A stretch of DNA of 7,735 nucleotides, taken from an uncultured Acetatifactor sp. GTDB lineage: Bacteria > Bacillota > Clostridia > Lachnospirales > Lachnospiraceae. Below the pieces are notes generated by a model that had not been told where the DNA came from, ran no database searches, and saw only the letters and a list, made by a program, of their open reading frames with translations. Below are positions 1 through 6,094 of the stretch, piece after piece (positions within the stretch are counted from its first letter, which is position 1; each line of letters opens with the position of its first letter). The stretch lies in NCBI GenBank assembly GCA_948496895.1, contig CAOOJO010000118.1, positions 1-7,735 of the forward strand, read 5' to 3'. A program made the position numbers and the translations under genes.

Positions 1-869
1 TACTGACCTGCGAAGGAGAGGGCGGCGTGAACATGATGTCGCCGGGACTGCTCATGATGGAGGACGGGGTGCCGGGACTGTTTTATCTGGTGCGCATCAC
101 CTACGCCGTGACCAAGGTGTTCCTGCGCCGCTCCTCGGACGGCGGCCGGACCTGGGGCGAGAGGACGCTGTGCACGGAGCAGGAGGATTTCTTTGTCCTT
201 AACAATGACAGGATCGTGCGCCTGGCAAGCGGCAGGATTATGGTGCCTGTGGCAAGCCACCGTTCCTGGGGAGGGGACGGGCGCATGGACGGCAATGCCA
301 GGGCGATGTTCTTCTATTCGGACGACGATGGGCGGACGTGGGCCTGTTCCCGCTCCAGATGTTCGCTTCCCTGGGCCAATACCACCTCGGGGCTGCAGGA
401 GCCGGGGCTCATTGAGCTGGCTCCGGGAATCCTCTGGGCCTGGGCCAGGACCGATCTGTGCGCACAGTACGAGATGTTCTCCATGGACAATGGGGAGACC
501 TGGACAGCCAGCCAGCCCTCCCGGTTCACTTCCCCCTGCAGCCCCTTGAGCATGAAGCGGGACGGGGACGGGAAGCTGTACGCGGTGTGGAACCCGATTC
601 CGGAGTACAACGGGCGTGGGAGGTCGGAGCGCGCTTTTACAGGAGGCAGGACGCCCATGGTCATCGCGTCCAGCGCGGACAATGGGAAGAGCTTTTCCGT
701 GCCTGTGGCTTTTGAGACGGATGAAGCCAGCGGATACTGCTACTGCGCCATGTATTTCACGAAGGACGCGCTGCTGCTGGGATATTGCGCGGGAAGCGAG
801 ACAGACGGGAGCTGTCTGGTCAGGACCCGCGTCAGGCGTGTGGAACGGCAGGAGCTGGAAGGAATCTGA
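1..869 (+). CDS. Asp-box (BNR) sialidase-like protein, copy 1, 5' truncated by window edge
   Basis: The frame is open from base 3 to the TGA at 867-869, giving 288 visible residues. Alignment with the complete paralogue at 2877-3995 places the first visible Leu at that protein's residue 77, so about 76 codons lie left of the window. Four Asp-boxes (S-x-D-x-G-x-T/S-W/F) are visible: SSDGGRTW, SDDDGRTW, SMDNGETW and SADNGKSF. They mark a beta-propeller of the sialidase superfamily. Shared blocks with copy 2 include GLQEPG, ELAPGILW, SRFTSP and AVWNPIP. The C-terminus is shorter than copy 2, ending soon after the RTRVRRVER stretch. The likely role is release of terminal sialic acid from glycans, inferred from the fold and the nearby neuraminate lyase; other propeller glycosidase activities are possible. 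The next gene begins 55 nt later with no terminator between, so they are probably co-transcribed. Confidence 0.85.
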   Translation, partial: LTCEGEGGVNMMSPGLLMMEDGVPGLFYLVRITYAVTKVFLRRSSDGGRTWGERTLCTEQEDFFVLNNDRIVRLASGRIMVPVASHRSWGGDGRMDGNARAMFFYSDDDGRTWACSRSRCSLPWANTTSGLQEPGLIELAPGILWAWARTDLCAQYEMFSMDNGETWTASQPSRFTSPCSPLSMKRDGDGKLYAVWNPIPEYNGRGRSERAFTGGRTPMVIASSADNGKSFSVPVAFETDEASGYCYCAMYFTKDALLLGYCAGSETDGSCLVRTRVRRVERQELEGI

Positions 870-924
870 GCCTTCCGGTTTCAGCCTTGCCATAAAACAA
901 AAAATCCAATAAGGAGGAATTGGT

Positions 925-2682
925 ATGAAGAGTAAGAAGTTAGTCAGTCTGTTGCTGGCAGGCCTGCTGACCGTCGGGATGATGTCCGGCTGCGGCGACC
1001 AGGGCGGAAACGATGCATCAGGGGGGGCAGATTCGAAGGAAGATGCACCTGCCGAGTCGAAAGAGGACGATGCGGCGTCTGAGGATGACGCGGCATCCGG
1101 AGATGACGCCCAGGCGGACAATGCCGCGGATGACGACATCCCGGCTCCCGACCCCAACGAGCACTACAGCATCACCTATACGGGGTACTGGAGCGACTCT
1201 ACCTATGAGGACGGCAGCTACTGCGAGACCATGCTGGAGGACGCGCTGGACTGCGACATCACCGTCATCAAGCAGGAAGGCAATGACGCGCTGAACGTTA
1301 TGCTGGCATCCGGAGAAATGCCCGACTGCGCAACGCTGTCCGGCAAATCCAGTGCCTGGATGTACGAGCAGGAGCTGGTGCGCACCATCCCCAGAAACAT
1401 GGTGGAGAAGTACTGCCCCAGCCTGATCAAGAACTATGACGAGAACCCGCTGCTGTACGCGCAGACCCTGAACCCTGAGAACGACCAGGAGTTCAACTAC
1501 CTGACGGGCGTGACCTTCCAGTTCGTGGGCTATTATCTGAACTGCGACTACTATCGCTATGACTGGATCCAGAACCTGGGCATCGACCTGGGCGTGAACG
1601 TGGAGCAGGTCTCCGACAGGCTCTATGTGGCGGACGACGGCATCGAGCTGAGCAAGTTCATCGAAATCATTGATGCCTTCGTGAACAAGGATCCCGACGG
1701 CAACGGCCAGAACGACACCGTGGGCGTCACAGGCCAGAACCTGACCCATGGCCAGTACTACAGTGCCTACGGCTTCCATGCCGGTGTCAACAATGTGGAC
1801 GGCAAGGCCGAAATGTATTATGTGCTTCCCGAGTACAAGGAGTTCTTGAAGGGCTTCGCGGAGCTCAATGCCCGCGGCCTGGTGGATCCGGATATCATCC
1901 AGGGCAACCGCCAGCTCATGTGGGATAAGGTAAACAGCGGAAACGCCGGTTATTACATTGTCTCCACCAACGCGCTGCAGTCCTCCTGGGCTCTGGACCG
2001 CCCTCCTCTGCAGCTGCTGGAGAGGATTCCCGAGGCGACCATCCTGGCTACCCCTGGCATCAAGCCCGACGGCGGCACAGTGCAGTCCTTGGTGAACTCG
2101 TCTCCCGCCTATGAGAACTTCTTCGTCAGGGCGGACATCGATGACCAGAAGCTGGCCAAGATTCTGCAGTTCGTGGAGATGGCCTGGTTCGGCGGCGGCG
2201 ACAAGGACTTCCATGCTTCCATGATTTACGGCGAGAAGGACGTTGACTGGAAGTGGAATGACGAGGGCACAGCACCTGTGAAGATTAACAACCTGGCCAA
2301 CGGTGAAAGAGGAACCTGGACCTTCGGCCAGCTGGGCCAGGATGCGGACGTGACTGCCTGGATTGCGGACGATCCTCTGTTCAATGCCGGCAATAAGTAC
2401 TGGACCGGCCCCGACGGCTCCTGGATGAAGTTCCAGCACCCGGAGTACAAACAGGATATCTACAATGAGACAGATCTCGCCACCGTCAATGCGGAGGTTT
2501 CCGGAGACATCAACGCTTATGTGGGCGAGTACCGCTCTCAGGTCTTCCTGGGGCAGAAGGATGTGGATGCCACCTGGGATGAGTATCTGGCGGAGCTTGA
2601 GCGGCTGGGCTACAGCAGGCTGATGGCCGAATACGAGAAGCTGGAGCCCCTTGAGGACATCATTGCCAGCTATTCAAACTGA
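925..2682 (+). CDS. LplA-type extracellular solute-binding lipoprotein of a carbohydrate ABC transporter
   Basis: This 585-residue protein has a lipoprotein signal peptide: Lys-rich start, hydrophobic segment at about residues 6-20, and lipobox MSGC with Cys23 as the lipidated residue. Residues 24-79 form an acidic linker with 20 Asp/Glu in 56 positions that would hold the domain off the membrane. The rest resembles large family-1 (LplA/LipO-like) sugar-binding proteins, including the calcium-loop-like stretch DPDGNGQND at 256-264, common in this group. It would sit on the outer face of the membrane and deliver an oligosaccharide to an ABC permease. No permease or ATPase gene is in the window. 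The start is fixed by AAGGAGG at 911-917, 7 nt before ATG. It lies between two Asp-box genes and near a neuraminate lyase, so a sialylated glycan is a reasonable but unproven ligand. A run of seven G at 1021-1027 lies in the linker. Confidence 0.88.
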   Translation: MKSKKLVSLLLAGLLTVGMMSGCGDQGGNDASGGADSKEDAPAESKEDDAASEDDAASGDDAQADNAADDDIPAPDPNEHYSITYTGYWSDSTYEDGSYCETMLEDALDCDITVIKQEGNDALNVMLASGEMPDCATLSGKSSAWMYEQELVRTIPRNMVEKYCPSLIKNYDENPLLYAQTLNPENDQEFNYLTGVTFQFVGYYLNCDYYRYDWIQNLGIDLGVNVEQVSDRLYVADDGIELSKFIEIIDAFVNKDPDGNGQNDTVGVTGQNLTHGQYYSAYGFHAGVNNVDGKAEMYYVLPEYKEFLKGFAELNARGLVDPDIIQGNRQLMWDKVNSGNAGYYIVSTNALQSSWALDRPPLQLLERIPEATILATPGIKPDGGTVQSLVNSSPAYENFFVRADIDDQKLAKILQFVEMAWFGGGDKDFHASMIYGEKDVDWKWNDEGTAPVKINNLANGERGTWTFGQLGQDADVTAWIADDPLFNAGNKYWTGPDGSWMKFQHPEYKQDIYNETDLATVNAEVSGDINAYVGEYRSQVFLGQKDVDATWDEYLAELERLGYSRLMAEYEKLEPLEDIIASYSN

Positions 2683-2702
2683 TTGAGGCTCGGAAAGGCT
2701 CC

Positions 2703-2774
2703 GGCCAGAGAATATTTTGAGTGAAGCTGACTCCGGGGCGTAGCCCTGGCGGGCAGCCGGCCGAAGGTCTGGCC
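2703..2774 (+). other. Structured intergenic RNA candidate upstream of sialidase copy 2
   Basis: Between the lipoprotein stop and the next gene, GGCCAGA (2703-2709) and TCTGGCC (2768-2774) are perfect 7-nt complements that could close a stem. Inside lies a second hairpin, CCGGGGC/GCCCTGG (2733-2739 with 2743-2749, 3-nt loop, one G-U pair). A terminator-like hairpin follows 32 nt later, just before the next ribosome binding site. The layout resembles a leader with attenuation, but I do not recognise any known riboswitch consensus. It could equally be a decayed intergenic repeat or a 3' end structure of the upstream gene. Confidence 0.35.
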
Positions 2775-2806
2775 ATGGGGCCGATGGAGGCATGAACCTA
2801 TGTTGA

Positions 2807-2842
2807 GTCCCTGACAGATTTCCGTTTTGTCAGGGACTTTTC
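2807..2842 (+). terminator. Rho-independent terminator or attenuator before sialidase copy 2
   Basis: A perfect 10-bp stem, GTCCCTGACA (2807-2816) with TGTCAGGGAC (2828-2837), has an 11-nt loop and is followed by TTTT. It ends only about 35 nt before the ATG at 2877. There is no room for a full promoter between the T-run and the ribosome binding site, so the downstream gene depends on read-through, regulated antitermination, or a promoter overlapping the hairpin. The T-run is short, so termination may be partial. Confidence 0.7.
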
Positions 2843-2863
2843 ATTGGTTCCGTTTTTCCAGAA

Positions 2864-2868
2864 AGGAG
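2864..2868 (+). promoter_or_regulatory. Ribosome binding site fixing the start of sialidase copy 2
   Basis: AGGAG lies 8 nt before ATG 2877. It rules out an in-frame upstream TTG at 2844, which sits directly after the terminator T-run and has no Shine-Dalgarno sequence. Confidence 0.8.
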
Positions 2869-2876
2869 AGACCTAT

Positions 2877-3995
2877 ATGAATTATGTAAAACAGGGGGAG
2901 CTGGGAGCCGTGACGGCCAGCATAGGCCCCAGGGAGAACAACCCCAGAAACAGCGAAGGGACATTCCTGGAGCTGCCAGGCGGTGAGATCATATTCGTGT
3001 ACAGCCGGTTCCGGGGAGACAGCAGCTCCGATGAAGCCTTTGCGGATTTGAGCCTGATTCGTTCCACGGACGGAGGCAGGACCTGGGGCGAGGACGAGAT
3101 CATCCTCACCTATCAGGGGGAGAACGGCGTCAACATGATGTCGCCCGCGCTGCTGATGATGCAGAACGGAGACGTGGGCCTGTTCTATCTGGTCAGGCTT
3201 ACATACAAGCGCACGCAGATTTTCCTGCGCCGTTCCTCCGACAGGGGGAAGACCTGGGGGGAGAGAGTGGTGTGCACGCCTCAGGAAGATTTCTTTGTAA
3301 TGAACAACGACAGGGTCGTAAGGCTTGCCAGCGGCAGGATCATCGTTCCCGTGGCCAGCCACCGCACCGGAGAGCATTATATGGACGGCCGTTCCCTGGC
3401 GATGTTCTTCTACTCGGATGACGACGGGGCCACCTGGCGCTGTGCCAGAGACAAATGCGCCATGCCCTATTCCTCCTTCTGCTATTCCGGCCTTCAGGAG
3501 CCGGGAGTGCTGGAGCTTGCCCCTGGGATACTCTGGGGATGGGCCAGGACGGATCTGGGGAACCAGTATGAGATGTTCTCCATGGACGAGGGGGACAGCT
3601 GGACGGCATGCCAGCCGTCGCGCTTCACTTCGCCAAACAGTCCCCTGAGCATGCGGCGGGACAGCGACGGGACCATATACGCGGTATGGAATCCGATCCC
3701 CATCTACAATGGCCGCTTCGAGGCCTGGGAGCCTGTCACGGGCGGGAGGTTCCCCCTGGTGATAGCGGCCAGCCGTGACAACGGAAAGTCATTTTCCCAC
3801 CCCATGATCGTGGAGGGGGACGAGACCAGGGGATACTGCTATACGGCGATCCTGTTTACAAAAGACGCCATGCTGCTGGCTTACTGCGCGGGAAATAAGG
3901 AGGACGGGCACTGTCTGACGAGGACCCGTATCCGGCGCATCGAGAAGAGCCAGCTTGAGGAGCTCTGGACGAACGTGTGGCTGAACCGCAGATGA
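2877..3995 (+). CDS. Asp-box (BNR) sialidase-like protein, copy 2, complete
   Basis: This 372-residue protein has five Asp-boxes at about residues 63-70, 120-127, 180-187, 235-242 and 299-306, the signature of a sialidase-type beta-propeller. The N-terminus is polar and has no signal peptide or membrane segment, so the protein is probably cytoplasmic, and its length allows little beyond one propeller. The familiar F/Y-R-I-P motif of classical GH33 sialidases is not seen; the equivalent place reads PRNSEG (residues 23-28), as in a divergent branch of the BNR_2-type families. Conserved Arg-rich spots (FLRRSSD, RTRIRRIE) are candidates for carboxylate binding, but I cannot assign the Arg triad. 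It is paralogous to copy 1. The likely role is intracellular release of sialic acid from imported glycans, supplying the nearby lyase. It ends 18 nt from the convergent regulator gene. Confidence 0.85.
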   Translation: MNYVKQGELGAVTASIGPRENNPRNSEGTFLELPGGEIIFVYSRFRGDSSSDEAFADLSLIRSTDGGRTWGEDEIILTYQGENGVNMMSPALLMMQNGDVGLFYLVRLTYKRTQIFLRRSSDRGKTWGERVVCTPQEDFFVMNNDRVVRLASGRIIVPVASHRTGEHYMDGRSLAMFFYSDDDGATWRCARDKCAMPYSSFCYSGLQEPGVLELAPGILWGWARTDLGNQYEMFSMDEGDSWTACQPSRFTSPNSPLSMRRDSDGTIYAVWNPIPIYNGRFEAWEPVTGGRFPLVIAASRDNGKSFSHPMIVEGDETRGYCYTAILFTKDAMLLAYCAGNKEDGHCLTRTRIRRIEKSQLEELWTNVWLNRR

Positions 3996-4013
3996 AGTCC
4001 ACCTCACAGGCAA

Positions 4014-4877
4014 TCATAGCAGCTTCCGGGAGACGGCTTCTGAGACGGCTACCCGTCTGGCCAGGATTTCATCCGGATTCCTGATGCAGAAGGCCTGGAA
4101 GAGGCAGTCGATGAGCAGGAGCTGTCCCATTTTGGCGCTTACGGATCCCGCGTGGATGGGATTTTCATTGTATCCACAGATGAGCGTCACCTCCGCCAGC
4201 TCCGCGGCAGGGGAATTGGGGAAATGGGTGATCAGGATTATGGGGACGGAGCGTTCCTTGGCCAGATTCAGCAGCTCCTGTACGTCCTTCGTGGAGCCGG
4301 AATAGGAGAAGAACAGGATTACATCCTCCGATGTGGCCAGGGCTGTATGGATGATCTGCAGGTGGGAATCCGAGATATGGACAAAGTTCGGGGAGATAGT
4401 GGAAAACAGCGCAGATGTCTCCATGGCCATGACCATTCCGGCGCCCTGGCCGAAGCAGTACACATGCCGGGCGCTGGACAGCAGCTCCACAGCGCGGTTG
4501 AAGGAATCCGGACTGAGCTGCTCGATGGTTTCCCGGAGGGACAGGATGTAGGAATCAAACAGCTCCCTGCTGATGGAGCCCAGCACGTCATCCGCCTTCG
4601 GATGTTCGGACATGGTCTCGCTGACCTGCTGCCTTTGGGTGAAGGAATAATCGGATTTCGCCAGGGCGATTTTCAGGTTGTTGTAGCCCAAAAGCCCCAT
4701 CTTCTGGCAGAAGCGGGTGATTGTGGCCTCCGATACGCCGCTGTTCTCCGCCAGCGAATTGATGGAAAGATACTGCACCTCTGTGGAATTCGCAAAGATA
4801 TATCCGGCCAGTTTCTTTTCGGAGCGGGTAAGTGTGCTGTAGCGTTCTGTCAGGGAATCGAGGAAGGATCCGGCCAT
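4014..4877 (-). CDS. RpiR/MurR-family transcriptional regulator (HTH + SIS domains)
   Basis: This 287-residue protein has the two-domain RpiR layout. The N-terminal helix-turn-helix (about residues 1-80) has the typical pattern LTRSEKKLAGYI, then SLAENSGVSEATITRFCQK. A C-terminal sugar-phosphate isomerase-like SIS domain (about 120-265) includes VYCFGQGAG and the phosphate-loop-like FFSYSGSTKDV. SIS domains of this family bind phosphosugars or related metabolites; near a neuraminate lyase gene the ligand could be ManNAc-6-P, GlcNAc-6-P or sialic acid itself. The ATG at 4877 is preferred over an in-frame TTG at 4901, because AAGGAG (plus-strand 4887-4892) is 9 nt before the ATG and lies inside the longer reading. 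It is divergent from the lyase gene with overlapping promoters, which suggests control of that gene and of itself. Whether it also controls the Asp-box and lipoprotein genes is unknown. Confidence 0.92.
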   Translation of the reverse strand: MAGSFLDSLTERYSTLTRSEKKLAGYIFANSTEVQYLSINSLAENSGVSEATITRFCQKMGLLGYNNLKIALAKSDYSFTQRQQVSETMSEHPKADDVLGSISRELFDSYILSLRETIEQLSPDSFNRAVELLSSARHVYCFGQGAGMVMAMETSALFSTISPNFVHISDSHLQIIHTALATSEDVILFFSYSGSTKDVQELLNLAKERSVPIILITHFPNSPAAELAEVTLICGYNENPIHAGSVSAKMGQLLLIDCLFQAFCIRNPDEILARRVAVSEAVSRKLL

Positions 4878-4886
4878 ATTTGTTCT

Positions 4887-4892
4887 CTCCTT
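4887..4892 (-). promoter_or_regulatory. Ribosome binding site fixing the start of the RpiR gene
   Basis: Read on the minus strand this is AAGGAG, 9 nt before ATG 4877. The alternative TTG start at 4901 would place this site inside the coding sequence. Confidence 0.8.
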
Positions 4893-4912
4893 ATTTATCA
4901 AGATGTTAAAAA

Positions 4913-4942
4913 ATCATAAATACTGTTATCTATTGTTGTCTA
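4913..4942 (-). promoter_or_regulatory. Predicted sigma-A promoter of the RpiR gene
   Basis: On the minus strand, TAGACA (4942-4937, 5 of 6 matches to the -35 consensus) is followed after 18 nt by TATGAT (4918-4913, 5 of 6 for -10). The start point would fall near 4906, giving a leader of about 30 nt. The -35 box overlaps that of the divergent lyase promoter. Confidence 0.6.
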
Positions 4943-4964
4943 AATGAACATAAGTCATTATAAT
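4936..4964 (+). promoter_or_regulatory. Predicted sigma-A promoter of the neuraminate lyase gene
   Basis: TTGTCT (4936-4941, 4 of 6) is separated by 17 nt from a perfect TATAAT (4959-4964). The start point would be near 4971, about 37 nt before the ATG. The surrounding stretch is strongly A+T-rich compared with the G+C-rich genes on both sides. Confidence 0.75.
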
Positions 4965-4971
4965 ATAACTT
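4943..4971. promoter_or_regulatory. Candidate operator: two overlapping inverted repeats in the lyase promoter
   Basis: AATGA (4943-4947) and TCATT (4955-4959) form a perfect 5-nt inverted repeat with a 7-nt spacer, placed between the -35 and -10 boxes. A second, imperfect repeat AAGTCAT...ATAACTT (4952-4958 and 4965-4971) surrounds the -10 box. Either could be an RpiR binding site that blocks RNA polymerase. In such A+T-rich DNA, short repeats also arise by chance. Confidence 0.4.
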
Positions 4972-5007
4972 GTCAGAAAAAGCAACCTGAAAGAAAGAAG
5001 GTAGAAT

Positions 5008-5928
5008 ATGGAGAATAGCAAAGCAAAGTATCAGGGAATCATTCCGGCGTTCTACGCGTGTTATGACGAAGAGGGCCGCGTCAGCGCCGATAGGGTGGAA
5101 GAGCTGGCGGCATACTTCGTGGACAAGGGAGTGAAGGGGCTCTACGTGGGCGGCTCCTCGGGGGAATGCATCTACCAGGATGTGGAGGAGCGGAAGCTGT
5201 CGCTGGAGCATGTGATGAAGGTGGCGGCAGGGAAGCTGACGGTCATCGCCCATGTGGCGTGCAACAATACCAGGGACAGCCGCGTGCTGGCCGCCCATGC
5301 GGAAAGCCTGGGCGTGGATGCCATAGCCGCCATACCGCCTATTTATTTCCATCTGCCCGAATATGCCATCGCGCAGTACTGGAACGATATATCCGCCGCG
5401 GCCCCGAACACGGATTTCGTGATTTACAATATCCCCCAGCTGGCAGGCGTGGCCCTGACGCTGCCCTTGTTCAAGGAGATGAAGAAGAATCCGAAGGTGA
5501 GGGCCGTGAAGAACAGCTCCGTGCCGGTGACGGATATCCAGACCTTCCGGATGGAGGGCGGAGAAGACTTCGTCGTCTTCAATGGCCCCGACGAGCAGCT
5601 GATATCCGGTCTGGCCATGGGGGCGGACGGAGGGATTGGCGGTACATACGGCGTCATGCCGGAGCTTTATATGAAGATCATGGAGCGCTACCAGGCCGGC
5701 GACATGAAGGCCGCCATGGCGATACAGGATGAGGCCACCAGCATCATCTATGCCATGGGCGTCTGCCACGGCAATCTGTACGCGGTGATGAAGGAAATCC
5801 TGAAGATCCGCACAGGGATCGACATCGGAACGGTGCGCAAGCCCATGCCCACCCTGTTGCCCGAGGACATGCCCCAGGTGGAGAAGTGCGCCGGGATGAT
5901 CGATGCGGCCATCAAGAAATATTGCTGA
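5008..5928 (+). CDS. nanA: N-acetylneuraminate lyase (DHDPS/NanA superfamily)
   Basis: The 306-residue length is normal for the TIM-barrel Schiff-base aldolases of the dihydrodipicolinate synthase/NanA family. Visible family marks are GGSSGE (residues 48-53, carboxylate-binding loop), YNIPQLAGV with Tyr140 as the likely catalytic tyrosine, and Lys168 in AVKNSS as the Schiff-base lysine. The stretch FNGPDEQLISGLAMGADGG followed by GGTYGVMP matches neuraminate lyases better than dihydrodipicolinate synthases. The expected reaction is cleavage of N-acetylneuraminate to N-acetylmannosamine and pyruvate in the cytoplasm, the first step of sialic acid breakdown. The GAAGG at 4997-5001 sets the start. 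It has its own promoter next to a divergent RpiR gene and ends 34 nt before a strong terminator, so it appears monocistronic; nanE and nanK are not adjacent. Another 2-keto acid aldolase of the family remains possible. Confidence 0.88.
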   Translation: MENSKAKYQGIIPAFYACYDEEGRVSADRVEELAAYFVDKGVKGLYVGGSSGECIYQDVEERKLSLEHVMKVAAGKLTVIAHVACNNTRDSRVLAAHAESLGVDAIAAIPPIYFHLPEYAIAQYWNDISAAAPNTDFVIYNIPQLAGVALTLPLFKEMKKNPKVRAVKNSSVPVTDIQTFRMEGGEDFVVFNGPDEQLISGLAMGADGGIGGTYGVMPELYMKIMERYQAGDMKAAMAIQDEATSIIYAMGVCHGNLYAVMKEILKIRTGIDIGTVRKPMPTLLPEDMPQVEKCAGMIDAAIKKYC

Positions 5929-5962
5929 TTTTGGAAGGCTCCTATTATATAAGGAAGGATTT

Positions 5963-6006
5963 CCCGTCTCTGACAGATTTTCGGCCCTGTCGGAGACGGG
6001 CTTTTT
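5963..6006 (+). terminator. Rho-independent terminator after the lyase gene
   Basis: A 14-bp stem (5963-5976 with 5987-6000, one T-G wobble) has a 10-nt loop and is followed by CTTTTT. It separates the sialic-acid unit from the hydrogenase unit. Its core resembles the hairpin at 2807-2842: GTCTCTGACAGATTT here against GTCCCTGACAGATTT there. Confidence 0.9.
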
Positions 6007-6018
6007 CGTAAAAGACAG

Positions 6019-6048
6019 TTGCAATCCGCCCCATGCCTATGTTACCAT
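6019..6048 (+). promoter_or_regulatory. Possible promoter of the hydrogenase unit
   Basis: TTGCAA (6019-6024, 4 of 6) and TACCAT (6043-6048, 4 of 6) are 18 nt apart, with a TGT extended -10 element at 6040-6042. This is the best match between the terminator and the hydrogenase start, but neither box is strong. Confidence 0.4.
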
Positions 6049-6077
6049 AGATGCAGGCAGGATTTTTGGTCTGCATG

Positions 6078-6085
6078 AAAGGAGG
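6078..6085 (+). promoter_or_regulatory. Ribosome binding site fixing the hydrogenase start
   Basis: AAAGGAGG lies 9 nt before ATG 6095. The frame stays open upstream to an ATG at 5903 inside the lyase gene, but that extension would cross the terminator, so the later ATG is the real start. Confidence 0.85.
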
Positions 6086-6094
6086 CTTACAGCC

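Noticed and set aside
1018..2439. Long minus-strand open frame (473 codons) opposite the lipoprotein gene
   Set aside because: It has no start signals, its translation is low-complexity with Val/His/Leu runs and no domain, and it is the expected shadow of a G+C-rich gene. The plus strand has a lipobox, a ribosome binding site and a known fold.
2703..2806. Known riboswitch (cobalamin, c-di-GMP, THF or similar)
   Set aside because: None of the conserved core sequences I know for these classes is present; only generic stems can be seen.
4043..4058. Perfect 6-bp hairpin AGACGG/CCGTCT near the convergent gene ends
   Set aside because: It lies inside the regulator coding sequence and has no T-run on either side, so I do not call it a terminator.
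4152..4919. Plus-strand open frame (255 codons) opposite the RpiR gene
   Set aside because: It has no ribosome binding site and no domain, and runs across the promoter of the RpiR gene; the minus strand has clear HTH and SIS domains.
4930..6024. Long minus-strand open frame (364 codons) opposite the neuraminate lyase gene
   Set aside because: It crosses the lyase promoter and the terminator hairpin, shows no recognisable domain, and is rich in His and Gly as typical of antisense shadows.
5903..6094. 64-residue N-terminal extension of the hydrogenase frame
   Set aside because: It would start inside the lyase gene and read through a strong terminator. A good AAAGGAGG site supports ATG 6095.
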